Shown piece after piece: positions 35,324 through 44,906 of a stretch of DNA of 64,000 nt (its first letter is position 1; each line of letters begins with the position of its first letter). A program made the translations under genes and the position numbers. Below the pieces are notes generated by a model. It was not told the origin of the DNA, searched no databases, and worked only from the letters and a program-made list of their open reading frames with translations. Origin of the DNA: Candidatus Poribacteria bacterium (GTDB lineage Bacteria; Poribacteria; WGA-4E; WGA-3G); the NCBI GenBank assembly GCA_022822085.1, contig JAJECK010000130.1, positions 1 to 64,000 of the forward strand, given 5' to 3'.

Positions 35324-36793
35324 TTACTCGTATTGCAACGCCTCAATCGGTTTCAAATTTGATGCTTGCCATGCTGGATATATAGTCGCAAACCAACAGA
35401 TAACGAATGAGAGTAAATTTATGAAACATACAAAAAACCAATTAACTTTTATCGGTAGTTGATTCATCTGATATATCTCACTGAAACCCAATTCCTTAAG
35501 TGAAATTGGTGTAACAAAACAATACAGAGCAAAACATATACCTACTATCCATAATAATGACAATCCTATTTTCTTTACTTTCGGATTAGGAATCAACCTT
35601 TTGTACATAAGAACGATTTGACATAAGATTAGTAAAGCGACTGTGCCAAATCCAATCCAAAGGTGTGGGCGCGCGACATTTGTACTCAATAACCAGCACA
35701 ATCCAAGTCCCAATGCACTTCCTGCAAAGGTTCCTAACATACCAATTATACTACCTTGAATCATGAATATTCTCGTGATATTTCCTCTTGATGCGCCAAG
35801 AGTACGGAGTGTTCCAATATCCTTTGTCTTTTCCATTACAGTCATTATCAGAGTACTTGCAATGTTAAAGGCTGCGACCAAAATAATCAGTGCTTCAATG
35901 ATGACAGTAGCGATTTTCTCCATTTTCAATGCTGCAAATAAGGGCGCATGGGTTTCTAACCATGTGGTTGTAGTGGGATATTCAAATGTGGTCGTAAATT
36001 GGGCGGCATCTTTTATCTCATGCCTCAGTTCAGAAGCCATTTCAGAATCTTCTAATCGCACTAAGATGACATTAACTTTTCCTAAATTTCCATATAATTC
36101 TTGAGCCGTGTCTAAATCTATATATCCTATCCTGCTGTCATATATAGCAAGTTCAGATTCATATACTCCGATGACAACAAAGTTTGCGAAATCTACAAAA
36201 AGTGTTGGAGAACCCATACTCATAGTATTTTCTTCCAATTTTACAACAAGTCGTAGAACATCACCTTCCGTAAGACCTAACTGACTTGCTAATCGATATC
36301 CAAGAACAATGCCTCCTGATATAGTTTCACCTTCCCTAAGTTCTGCTTCTTCAATCAATGGTGAAGTTTTGAAATCTACTGATCCACTTACATATTGTGA
36401 AAAACTTGTAACCTTATCCTCTTGTTCCGGATCTATACCTTTGATATAAATGGCATCTGTGAGACTTTTTTGTCCAGTTTGGAACACCCCCATCTGTGAA
36501 TACACAACGGGTGATGCTGCAACTACTCCTTCAACCTGAGTAATTCGCTCTATTTTATCTTGATATTCACTAAAGAAACTATGGTCAACTAATCTTAGGA
36601 CAACATGTGCTTCATTTGCCAGAAACCGTTCTCTCAGTCCGTGTTCAACACCATCCAGCACCGCGATAACTAAGATTACAGTTGCCACACCGAGACCAAC
36701 GCCTGCAATTGAAATAACACTGATGATTGAGATAAAAGACTGTTTTCTTCGTGAAAGCAGATATCGCGAGGCTACAAACCACTCAAATTTCAT
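35324..36793 (-). CDS. lolC: Lipoprotein-releasing ABC transporter permease LolC/LolE
   Basis: A 489-residue permease. It opens with FEWFVASRYLLSRRKQSFIS and a first membrane helix (SVISIAGVGLGVATVILVI). A large periplasmic domain (about residues 45-275) follows, then helices with the FtsX/MacB core motif TKDIGTLRTLGASRGNITRIF, ending YPAWQASNLKPIEALQYE. Typical LolC is about 400 residues with four helices. This one has an insertion near residues 379-430 that appears to add two hydrophobic segments. It probably works as a homodimer with LolD, since only one permease gene is present. Confidence 0.93.
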   Translation of the reverse strand: MKFEWFVASRYLLSRRKQSFISIISVISIAGVGLGVATVILVIAVLDGVEHGLRERFLANEAHVVLRLVDHSFFSEYQDKIERITQVEGVVAASPVVYSQMGVFQTGQKSLTDAIYIKGIDPEQEDKVTSFSQYVSGSVDFKTSPLIEEAELREGETISGGIVLGYRLASQLGLTEGDVLRLVVKLEENTMSMGSPTLFVDFANFVVIGVYESELAIYDSRIGYIDLDTAQELYGNLGKVNVILVRLEDSEMASELRHEIKDAAQFTTTFEYPTTTTWLETHAPLFAALKMEKIATVIIEALIILVAAFNIASTLIMTVMEKTKDIGTLRTLGASRGNITRIFMIQGSIIGMLGTFAGSALGLGLCWLLSTNVARPHLWIGFGTVALLILCQIVLMYKRLIPNPKVKKIGLSLLWIVGICFALYCFVTPISLKELGFSEIYQMNQLPIKVNWFFVCFINLLSFVICWFATIYPAWQASNLKPIEALQYE

Positions 36794-36863
36794 ATATTTC
36801 TTTAATTGATAACAGATTTAAAAGGCATCTGTAGCCTATTTTGTTGTCCTGTTTGTTGCTTTT

Positions 36864-37424
36864 TTATGCAGTAAATGTGTTGTTATAAATGTTGTATTTT
36901 ACTAAATCTTCAAGCACACCCCACTTCTCGACGGCTTTGGGAAAGCATTCCTCAAAATGCATTCCAATTTTCTGCAATACTCTACCAGAAGCAGTGTTAC
37001 GCTTTAGATAGAACGCGTGGATGCTCTTTAATTTTAAAACGTCAAAAGCATAAGTCAAGATTACTTTAGCTGCCTCAGTACAATAACCACAACTCCAAAA
37101 CGGTTTTCCGATCCAATATCCGAGTTCACCAATTTTATCAATAGTATCTATTTCTATGCTGATAGACCCAATCAGTTCTGATTTACATGCTTCATCAGTG
37201 TCCTTAAGTGCGATAGCTAAATTGATGCCTTTGCCATTTTCAAAAACTTCTGCATGACTACTAATCCATTCCTCTGCCATTCCATCTTCATAAGGATGCG
37301 GTATTGCACTGGTTGTTGACGCAATGTCTTTATCCCCTGCAAGTCTTTGAACGTCAGCGGCATCGTCAAGATTAAAGGGACGTAATGTCAATCTTTCTGT
37401 ATGGAGTGTTGGAATTGCTTTCAT
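36864..37424 (-). CDS. GNAT acetyltransferase, RimJ/RimL type
   Basis: A 186-residue GCN5-related acetyltransferase. It opens with TLHTERLTLRPFNLDDAADV and has the acetyl-CoA region ELGYWIGKPFWSCGYCTEAAKVI with FYLKRNTASGRVLQKIGMHFE, the RimJ/RimL pattern for transfer onto N-terminal or other amines. The substrate is unknown. It is a paralogue of the next gene and its ATG overlaps that gene's stop by 4 bases, so the two are translated together, in an insertion between lysS and lolC. Confidence 0.9.
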   Translation of the reverse strand: MKAIPTLHTERLTLRPFNLDDAADVQRLAGDKDIASTTSAIPHPYEDGMAEEWISSHAEVFENGKGINLAIALKDTDEACKSELIGSISIEIDTIDKIGELGYWIGKPFWSCGYCTEAAKVILTYAFDVLKLKSIHAFYLKRNTASGRVLQKIGMHFEECFPKAVEKWGVLEDLVKYNIYNNTFTA

Positions 37425-37975
37425 AATTCTTCATACTCTTTCTTTGATAGTGTATATCCGATTTGGTCTTCCCACTCACCCCAATGTTTAGTATCATTCG
37501 GAAAGTAATCCCAATAAAGCATTCCTATTTTCTGTAGCACTCGTCCGGATGCCGGATTTCGTTTGAAATGGTAAGCAAGTATTTGATCCAAATTGCATTC
37601 ACGAAAGGCATATCTGATGACAACTTTAGCTGCTTCTGTACAATATCCACAGTTCCAAAATTGTTCTCCAATCCAATATCCAATAAACGCATCATTGTAT
37701 GGAAGGTGTCGACGTATTTGCAATTCAACATTGCCGATCAAAGTACCATCATATCTAAGTGTAACAGCGAAACTCGGTCCATTACCTTTTTTATATTCCT
37801 TTCCACGTATCTCAATCCATTCTTGTGCCATCCCATCAATATATGGATATTCTATTCCTGATGTAGTTGATGCGACATTTGGGTTCCATGCCAATTGTTT
37901 AACATCAGATGCATCTTCAAGACAAAATGAACGCAAGATTAACCTTTCTGTGTGAAGTGTAGGAGCAGTTCTCAT
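37421..37975 (-). CDS. GNAT acetyltransferase, RimJ/RimL type (paralogue)
   Basis: The 184 residues share landmarks with the downstream copy: TLHTERLILRSFCLEDASDV, FIGYWIGEQFWNCGYCTEAA and HFKRNPASGRVLQKIGMLY. I chose the ATG at 37973-37975, one base after the lysS stop; it begins MRTAPTLHTERL, matching the paralogue's start. A longer reading to 38017 would run through the end of lysS. Translation is probably coupled to lysS termination. The substrate is unknown. Confidence 0.88.
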   Translation of the reverse strand: MRTAPTLHTERLILRSFCLEDASDVKQLAWNPNVASTTSGIEYPYIDGMAQEWIEIRGKEYKKGNGPSFAVTLRYDGTLIGNVELQIRRHLPYNDAFIGYWIGEQFWNCGYCTEAAKVVIRYAFRECNLDQILAYHFKRNPASGRVLQKIGMLYWDYFPNDTKHWGEWEDQIGYTLSKKEYEEL

Positions 37976-37976
37976 T

Positions 37977-39449
37977 TTAATTTTCCGGACGCATTTGGGG
38001 AAACAGGATGACATCACGAATAGAATATTGATCAGTCAACAACATTGTCAACCTATCAATACCAATACCGAGACCGCCTGTCGGTGGCATACCGTATTCT
38101 AATGCCCGCAGGTAATCTTCATCCACCATAAATGCTTCTTCATCACCCTTTGCCAAATTGCTTGCCTGCTCCATAAAACGTTGTCTTTGGTCAATAGGAT
38201 CATTCAGTTCACTAAACGCATTACCGAGTTCCATCCCAGCTATAAAGAATTCAAATCGTTCAACAAACTCAGGATTTTCAGGTTTCTTCTTTGCAAACGG
38301 AGAAACTTCAATAGGATAGTCATAAATAAACGTTGGTTGAATGAGTTTAGACTCAACAAATACATCAAACAGTTCAGCGATAATTTCTCCCCTCGGTTCG
38401 TCCCCCTCTAATTCTATACCTGAATCAGATGCAGTTGAATGTAGTTCATGTGCCGAAAGCGATTCAGGATCAAATGAACTGTATTTTTGAATTGATTGTA
38501 TCATGGTCATTCTTTCCCAAGGTGGCGTAAAATCTATTTCTTGTTCTTGATATATGATTTTTGTTGTACCGTGAAGTTTTTCTACTGTTTGTGCAACTAA
38601 GTTTTCGGTAAGTTCCATTATTTCTTTGTAATCCGCATAAGCCTGATAGAGTTCCAACATCGTGAATTCGGGGTTATGGTCCCGATCCATCCCCTCATTC
38701 CGAAAATCTTTAGAAAATTCATACACACGGTCAAAGCCGCCTACAATAAGGCGTTTTAAGTACAATTCATTTGCAATTCGTAGATATAGTGATTGGTCTA
38801 ATGTATTATGATATGTTGTGAATGGGCGAGCACTGGCACCGCCGTAGATAGGTTGAAGAACTGGTGTTTCAACTTCAATAAATTCGCGTTCATTTAACAT
38901 ATCCCGAATGGTTTGCACAATTTGTGTTCTTTGGACAAACACCTCTTTTACTTCAGGATTCATAATGAGGTCAGCATATCGTTGTCTGTAGCGAGTCTGC
39001 TTATCTTGTAATCCGTGCCATTTTTCTGGGAGAGGACGAATAGATTTTGAGAGGAGTTTCACCGAATCCACGAGTATCGTTAGTTCACCCGTGCGTGTTC
39101 GAAAGACTACTCCTGAAGCCCCGATAATATCACCGACATCAAACCGGCGATAAATCAAATAAGCATCGGCACCGACTCCATCCCGTCGGACATAAATTTG
39201 AATTTGCCCTGTACTATCCTGCAAATTAACAAAACTACTTTTTCCATGATCGCGTTTGGTCATGATCCTACCAGCAACAGTGACTCGATGCGTTTCATCA
39301 GGGGTATCAGTAACATCATCATATTCTTCACGGATGTCTAATGTAGTGTGGGTCGGGGCATATTGATGTGGATAGGGGTCAATACCGGCTTTACGGATTT
39401 CATTCAATTTCTCTTTGCGTTGTCGCATTAACTCATTTGTTTCTTCCAT
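37977..39449 (-). CDS. lysS: Lysyl-tRNA synthetase (class II)
   Basis: A 490-residue class II enzyme. The N-terminal OB-fold anticodon-binding domain (HRVTVAGRIMTKRDHGKSSF to about residue 140) precedes the catalytic core with class II motif 2 (FRNEGMDRDHNPEFTMLELY) and motif 3 (GLGIGIDRLTMLLTD). The N-terminal RKAGIDPYPHQY motif is standard. It attaches lysine to its tRNA. AAAGGAGGG lies just upstream of the ATG. In many bacteria lysS is next to prfB and upstream of lolC; both neighbours are here but separated by inserted genes. Confidence 0.97.
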   Translation of the reverse strand: MEETNELMRQRKEKLNEIRKAGIDPYPHQYAPTHTTLDIREEYDDVTDTPDETHRVTVAGRIMTKRDHGKSSFVNLQDSTGQIQIYVRRDGVGADAYLIYRRFDVGDIIGASGVVFRTRTGELTILVDSVKLLSKSIRPLPEKWHGLQDKQTRYRQRYADLIMNPEVKEVFVQRTQIVQTIRDMLNEREFIEVETPVLQPIYGGASARPFTTYHNTLDQSLYLRIANELYLKRLIVGGFDRVYEFSKDFRNEGMDRDHNPEFTMLELYQAYADYKEIMELTENLVAQTVEKLHGTTKIIYQEQEIDFTPPWERMTMIQSIQKYSSFDPESLSAHELHSTASDSGIELEGDEPRGEIIAELFDVFVESKLIQPTFIYDYPIEVSPFAKKKPENPEFVERFEFFIAGMELGNAFSELNDPIDQRQRFMEQASNLAKGDEEAFMVDEDYLRALEYGMPPTGGLGIGIDRLTMLLTDQYSIRDVILFPQMRPEN

Positions 39450-39528
39450 ATCTCTACCCTCCTTTCTTTCTGATGACCATATTAATTATACTCTTATTTT
39501 GTGTCCAATGCAATATGAAAACGGATAA

Positions 39529-40920
39529 TCATTTACGTTTGAGTTCTGCCCATTGAACTAACCGTTTACCGACTGGAGCAACACTGAGAAAACCACCGAC
39601 TGTTGATTGTGGACCCATACCTGCAGCGGGACTATGTTCCTTTAGTCTATAATCGCCTCTTTCTGCATCAACAAAGAGTGGATCAACATCAATATTATCT
39701 ACATATATTAATCCTTGTCCATCAGCTTCTCTATCAAGTCCATTCAGTCCATCACCGATATTACTTGACTTGATATATACCTGATTACCGCCAGCAAGGA
39801 TTTCATCATATTTACCATCCGAATGATTACCCCATACAATTGAATTTGTAATTGTTAATCTGCGAGAAAAGGTTGGTAGACCATTAAAAAAGATTCCGCC
39901 ACCAGATTGAACAGATGTATTTTGTGTGATTGTTGTCCGAGAAATCGTTACGCTTCCCATCCAAGATTCAATATCGAGTCCACCACCCGATTTCATTGCT
40001 TCATTTTCAGCGATGATACACTCAGAGATGTTTAAAGTACAAGTTCGGCTACATGCAACACCAGCACCATATTTGGCGGTATTTTTTCTGATGGTAGTTT
40101 CTATAATATCTAAATTAGTATTGTCAGAAACATCAATACCACCGCCACTGTTCCGCTCAATCAGTGATTTTGAGATAAGATTAGTACCTTGAAAATAACT
40201 TCCAGTACATATAACACCGCGAAGACTGTTATCAGAAACTGTACATTCCCTTATTTCAACAGTAAGACGACCTTTACTATATATACCACAACCCGTATTA
40301 TCTGAAATTGTGGAATTTATGATAACTGGTTTCGCTCTTGCAATATTTGCTTCCCACACACCAAAGAAATGTACTCCACCGCTGAAATTTGAACCAACAA
40401 TGTTATCTGAAATAGTGCAGTCTTCTATTAACACATCAGAATTTCTACAATAGATTCCTCCGCCTGAACCACTATAGTCTGCAGGAGTACCTGCCCGGTT
40501 ATGTGTGATGATACAATTTCTTATTGTAGGAGAGGCATTATCAATGAAGATACCAGCACCAAACTGATGTCTACCTTTTTCAATCGTGAACCCCTCTAAC
40601 ACTGATGCTCGTGTTTCTTTGTTGTTAATAGTGACTCCTCTTGTATTTGCCCTGCTTTCAGAGTCTATGATGGTAACCTTCGGTCCATTTTGGGACTTTA
40701 CTAAAATTTGTTTACCCCCAAAATTAATGTTTACATTTCCTTCACCTCTATAGATTCCATCAGCAACCAAAACCGTGTCACCAGCCTTTGCTGCATCAAT
40801 ACCTGCTTGTATTGTCGGTTGATCCGCAGGAACACGAATTACTGCGGCGAATGATGCGATATTAACAAAAAGCAAGATTAATATTACTGGAACATATACA
40901 AAATCCTTATAGTTTTTCAT
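39529..40920 (-). CDS. Secreted right-handed parallel beta-helix protein (1 of 3)
   Basis: A 463-residue protein with a signal peptide and then the opening VIRVPADQPTIQAGIDAAKAGDTVLVADGIYRGEG, the start of a pectate-lyase-like beta-helix. Regular coils (NCIITHN, DCTISDN, ECTVSDN, ECIIAENEAM with SGGGLDI) continue to a conserved tail: SPAAGMG, VGKRLVQWAELKRK. No catalytic residues of pectate lyases are evident. The ATG at 40920 has GGAGGAG upstream; a start at 40965 would overlap the previous gene. The function is probably surface or periplasmic glycan binding. It is the third and last of a tandem array. Confidence 0.85.
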   Translation of the reverse strand: MKNYKDFVYVPVILILLFVNIASFAAVIRVPADQPTIQAGIDAAKAGDTVLVADGIYRGEGNVNINFGGKQILVKSQNGPKVTIIDSESRANTRGVTINNKETRASVLEGFTIEKGRHQFGAGIFIDNASPTIRNCIITHNRAGTPADYSGSGGGIYCRNSDVLIEDCTISDNIVGSNFSGGVHFFGVWEANIARAKPVIINSTISDNTGCGIYSKGRLTVEIRECTVSDNSLRGVICTGSYFQGTNLISKSLIERNSGGGIDVSDNTNLDIIETTIRKNTAKYGAGVACSRTCTLNISECIIAENEAMKSGGGLDIESWMGSVTISRTTITQNTSVQSGGGIFFNGLPTFSRRLTITNSIVWGNHSDGKYDEILAGGNQVYIKSSNIGDGLNGLDREADGQGLIYVDNIDVDPLFVDAERGDYRLKEHSPAAGMGPQSTVGGFLSVAPVGKRLVQWAELKRK

Positions 40921-40940
40921 GTTCTCCTCCCATTTATAGT

Positions 40941-42341
40941 TTATTTTCGTTTTATATCTGCCCACATTAGCAATTTTTTCCCAACTGAAGTTACGCTGTA
41001 TAGCCTATTGAGAAATGCTTGTGCCCCCATCGCCGCAGCGGGACTGTTGTGTTTGAGTCTATAATCCCCTTTATGTGGGTTAAGGAAAAGTGGATTGGCA
41101 TTAATGTTGTCTTCATAGATAAACTGCTCCCCATCTGCTACAAGTCCAATGCCTTTTAGTCCTCCCTTGATATCACAGGACCTGAAGGTTATCGTTCCAC
41201 CCCAATTTATCTTCACAAAGACTTCCGCGTGAGTGCCACCTGAATTATTATCCCAAAGAATTGAATCGGTTAATGTAAAACTGGTCTCACTCTCAACAAA
41301 AATTCCACCCCCTTTTTCGCTTGCTGAATTCTGTGTAATTGTACAATAGGATATTTTTGCATCACCTCTGGTTGAAACGACATCAATTCCACCACCAGTC
41401 TGTGTTGCTATATTGTCTGAAATAACGCATTCATATACCTCAATGCTCGCTGTAGGACTACAAGAAATTCCGCCTCCGAATTCAGCAGTATTCTGTGTAA
41501 TGATAGAATCTGTAATTTTTAAAACGGAATACTCACTGCATTCAACCCCGCCACCGGTATTTTGTTTAATACGACAATTGGTAATCGGATTATTAGTACG
41601 TGCATGAGAATTATAGACAATACCTCTTCCACTATTTCTCAGCACAAGGCAATCCCTTATGACTGGATTGACAAACTCAAAACAGAAAACACCACTACCA
41701 CTATTCTCCGTAATTGAACAATCGATTAGACTCGGTTGACTTTGCGTTTCTCTCAAAACAACATTATCCTTTATCCAAGCTCCATCTAAGAAGACACCGG
41801 CTCCAAAAGTGGATTCCGCTTGATTATTTGTAACTTTGCATGCGATTATGATCGTATCAGAGTTAAAACAGTAAATTCCACCACCACCTTGAGCGTGGAA
41901 TTGATTTGCAACTGCCCGGTTCTCAGTAATCACACAATTTTTAATAATAGGTGAAGCATCATTACAGTAGATGCCGCCACCTAACCCATGAACACCATTC
42001 CTAATCGTGAATCCATCTAACACCGCATCATTCGTCTCATTATTTTGAAATATAAAACCACGGGTGTCTGGTTTTCTTTCGCAATCAACGGTTGTCGATT
42101 CTGCACCGTTCTGTGATTTTATAGTAATTCGTTTTCCCTCAAAGTCAATGTTGACATTGCCTTCACCTTTGTAGGTGCCATCAGCAACTAAAACCGTATC
42201 TCCATCCTCTGTAGCGTCAATTCCTGCTTGAATTGTAGGATGATCAGCAGGAACATGAATCGTCGCAGCAAATAAAGACAAATTAATACAAAGCAAAATT
42301 AGACAGATAAATATGTAAACACTACCTTTATAAGTCTTCAT
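40941..42341 (-). CDS. Secreted right-handed parallel beta-helix protein (2 of 3)
   Basis: A 466-residue paralogue: signal peptide (residues 1-25), TIHVPADHPTIQAGIDATED, then coils with NCVITENRA, DCSITENSGSGVFCF and TDSIITQNTAEFGGGISC, and the tail SPAAAMG followed by VGKKLLMWADIKRK. The repetitive GGGI/SGGGI coils match chondroitinase- or polygalacturonase-like beta-helices and DUF1565-type repeats. AGGAGG lies upstream of the ATG. No enzymatic signature was recognised. It is spaced 25 and 20 bases from the flanking paralogues, so the three are one operon. Confidence 0.85.
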   Translation of the reverse strand: MKTYKGSVYIFICLILLCINLSLFAATIHVPADHPTIQAGIDATEDGDTVLVADGTYKGEGNVNIDFEGKRITIKSQNGAESTTVDCERKPDTRGFIFQNNETNDAVLDGFTIRNGVHGLGGGIYCNDASPIIKNCVITENRAVANQFHAQGGGGIYCFNSDTIIIACKVTNNQAESTFGAGVFLDGAWIKDNVVLRETQSQPSLIDCSITENSGSGVFCFEFVNPVIRDCLVLRNSGRGIVYNSHARTNNPITNCRIKQNTGGGVECSEYSVLKITDSIITQNTAEFGGGISCSPTASIEVYECVISDNIATQTGGGIDVVSTRGDAKISYCTITQNSASEKGGGIFVESETSFTLTDSILWDNNSGGTHAEVFVKINWGGTITFRSCDIKGGLKGIGLVADGEQFIYEDNINANPLFLNPHKGDYRLKHNSPAAAMGAQAFLNRLYSVTSVGKKLLMWADIKRK

Positions 42342-42366
42342 GCAATCCTCCTATGTAAATAACTAT

Positions 42367-43755
42367 TTATCTACGCTTCAAGTCTGCCCATTGTACAATG
42401 CGTTTTCCTGCTGAGTTCACGCTGAGAGATTTCTCTATAAAATCCTCTTTTTCTTCAAGATCTTCTATTTCTTCATCTACCTGTTCTTCACGAATTGCGG
42501 TTGCCCCCATTGTTTTGGCTGGACTCTTAGGTCTGAGCCTATAGTCGCCACTATCAGCATTGACGAAGAGCGGGTCTTCATCAATGTTGTCTTTGTAGTT
42601 AATAAACTTCGCCCAGTTCTCTCCAAATCCTTCAAGTCCACCTCGTAAATCACATGAGCTAATACGAATGGTTGGACCCGAGCCGAAAAATTCTGGGTGA
42701 GTGCCATCAGATTTATTCCCCCAAATAATTGAATTACTACACTTAAATGGTGAACCCCGTAGCTCAACATTTAATCCGCCACCCCTAACTTTTGCGGTAT
42801 TTCTTGTAATTGTGCAGTAAGCTATAGACGCAGATCCAAAGGAAGAATAAATATCAATACCACCACCATTTTCCGAGGCAATATTTTCTGCGATAACACA
42901 ACCAATAACTCTAAGCCTTGATGTTGGGCTACAAGAGATGCCGCCTCCATTTTCCGCAGTATTGTATTTAATAATAGAATCAAAGATATTTAAACCGGAA
43001 TACTCAGTACCTTTTATGCCACCACCAGTATTGTGCAGAATTTGACAATATCTGATATAAACACCGGAGAAAAAATCACTAACAATACCACGGTTCTTGT
43101 TTTTGGAGACGATGCAGTCAATGATCTCAACAGAAGCACCATCAAAACTAAATATGCCAGTGCCATCATTCTCAGATACAATACAGTTGATTAGACGCGG
43201 TCTATTGATTTGGCCATCGTCAAAATCCGTTTCAGGATGACGATTAAACGAAACACCAGCACCAGAATGGTTGTTAGAGATATTAGAGTCTATAATCTTT
43301 GGATTAGAATCAACACAGTAGATTCCTCCTTTATTTGACTGAATATAACAGTTCTTAATTGTCGGTGCAGAATAGGAGCAATAAATTCCTCCCCTATCCT
43401 CATGGTTTCCATGCGTAACTGTGAAGCCTTCTAACACTACGTCATTTGTTTCTTGATTTTGGAAGATAAAACCACGGGTATTGAATTTTGACTGACAGTC
43501 TACAATTGTCGTCTTTGGACCATTCTCAGATTTAACAATAATCTGTTTTCCCTTAAAATCAATATTGACATTTCCTTCACCTCTATAGATTCCATCTGCC
43601 ACAAAAACCGTATCACCATCCTTTGCAGCATCAATACCTGCTTGGATTGAAGGTTGATCTGCGGGAACTTCAATTACCGCAGCATACGAAAAAATATTAA
43701 TACAAACCAAACATAAAGAAATCAACATATATACATAAAACTTATTAGACGTCAT
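42367..43755 (-). CDS. Secreted right-handed parallel beta-helix protein (3 of 3)
   Basis: The 462 residues have a signal peptide (1-25), AVIEVPADQPSIQAGIDAAK and coils including NCYIQSNKGGIYCVDSNPK, NCIVSENDGTGIFSF and RGGGLNVELRGS. The tail has an acidic insert (EEQVDEEIEDLEEKEDF) before the shared ending VNSAGKRIVQWADLKRR. It is the first gene of the trio, directly after prfB (26 bases). The common C-terminal motif GKRxxxWAxLKR in all three may be a sorting or anchoring signal, which is an inference. Confidence 0.85.
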   Translation of the reverse strand: MTSNKFYVYMLISLCLVCINIFSYAAVIEVPADQPSIQAGIDAAKDGDTVFVADGIYRGEGNVNIDFKGKQIIVKSENGPKTTIVDCQSKFNTRGFIFQNQETNDVVLEGFTVTHGNHEDRGGIYCSYSAPTIKNCYIQSNKGGIYCVDSNPKIIDSNISNNHSGAGVSFNRHPETDFDDGQINRPRLINCIVSENDGTGIFSFDGASVEIIDCIVSKNKNRGIVSDFFSGVYIRYCQILHNTGGGIKGTEYSGLNIFDSIIKYNTAENGGGISCSPTSRLRVIGCVIAENIASENGGGIDIYSSFGSASIAYCTITRNTAKVRGGGLNVELRGSPFKCSNSIIWGNKSDGTHPEFFGSGPTIRISSCDLRGGLEGFGENWAKFINYKDNIDEDPLFVNADSGDYRLRPKSPAKTMGATAIREEQVDEEIEDLEEKEDFIEKSLSVNSAGKRIVQWADLKRR

Positions 43756-43781
43756 GATATGCTCCTAATATGCAGTAGAAA

Positions 43782-44886
43782 CTATTTTTCATCTGGTTTA
43801 ACTTTTAAATAACTTTCAATAAACACATCAATTTCACCGTTAAGTACCGCATCAACATTACCTGTCTCTATATTCGTTCTGGTATCTTTTACACGCTGAT
43901 ATGGGTGAAGCACATAAGATCGTATCTGACTCCCGAAGTCTATATTCCGTCTTTCGGGTTGTAGTTTTGCAATTTCTTCGTCACGTTGTGCACGCAAATG
44001 GTCATACAACCGAGATCGCAATACCTTCATCGCGATTTCACGGTTCTTATGTTGTGAACGTTCATTCTGACACTGTACCATTATATTTGTCGGTTTATGT
44101 GTAATACGAACTGCTGAGTCTGTAACGTTTACATGCTGTCCTCCTGCACCACTTGCACGGTAAGTATCTATACGAAGGTCCTCAGCATTTATTTCTACAT
44201 CAATACTATCATCAATTTCAGGGGTAACATGCACTGCAGCAAATGAGGTATGTCTACGATTGTTAAAATCATAAGGAGACAAACGAACAAGACGATGTAC
44301 TCCAGATTCTGCCTTCAAGTAACCATATACATAAGTGCCTTTAACCAATATAGTCGCACCCTTAATCCCTGCCTCATCTCCTGCAGTTAGATCAACAATT
44401 TCTGTAATATAACTATGCTGATCACACCACCGCAGATACATCCGCATGAGCATTCCTGCCCAATCTTGTGCGTCAACGCCTCCTGCACCAGGATGTATGC
44501 TCAGAATAGCATTGTTCTCATCAAACTCACCATCCAACATCAAACGGAGTTCAATTTTGTCAAACTGTGTTTTCACAACTGACAGACCATTCTGAATCTC
44601 CGATTCCATACTTGAATCGTCTTCTTCAATAGCCAATTCGAGAAGAACTTTTAGGTCATCAACAGTATTATGAAGTTTATCAAATTCACCTATTTCATCT
44701 TTGAGTGTGGAAATTCGTTGATTGACAGTTTGAACCCTTTGAGAATTATTCCAGAAATTGCTATCCATCGCCTCCTTTTCAAGTTCTTCTAACTCTTTCT
44801 GTTTGGTAGGTAGGTCAAAGATACCCCCGAAGTTCATCAAGTCGGTTAATGACAAATTCTACTTCTGTAACTAAATCTGTTAACAT
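43782..44886 (-). CDS. prfB: Peptide chain release factor 2, expressed by programmed +1 frameshift
   Basis: The complete protein is about 367 residues, but it is split over two frames. Frame 0 starts at the ATG 44884-44886 (AAGGGA upstream) and runs 23 codons, MLTDLVTEVEF to RGYL, to an in-frame TGA at 44815-44817. Shifting +1 at CTT TGA C gives GAC and the remaining 344 residues. The GGQ loop (ASGAGGQHVNVTD) is present. The stop-codon recognition tripeptide, SPF in most RF2, reads SPY in RLSPYDFNNRRHTSF. RF2 ends translation at UAA and UGA, and the shift makes its level self-regulating. Downstream the beta-helix genes precede lysS. Confidence 0.96.
44814..44828 (-). promoter_or_regulatory. 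prfB: Programmed +1 ribosomal frameshift site of prfB
   Basis: On the minus strand the sequence is GGGGGTATCTTTGAC, identical to the E. coli prfB site: a Shine-Dalgarno-like GGGGG (44824-44828), three bases of spacing, the slippery codon CTT (44818-44820) and the TGA stop (44815-44817) followed by C. When RF2 is scarce the ribosome pauses at TGA, slips forward one base and continues in the downstream frame. Confidence 0.95.
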
Positions 44887-44906
44887 AGGTTCCCTTCAAT
44901 TATATA

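Noticed and set aside
44815-44886. The in-frame TGA near the prfB start, considered as a sequencing error or pseudogene
   Set aside because: The shift site matches the well-known RF2 programmed frameshift, so the gene is intact.
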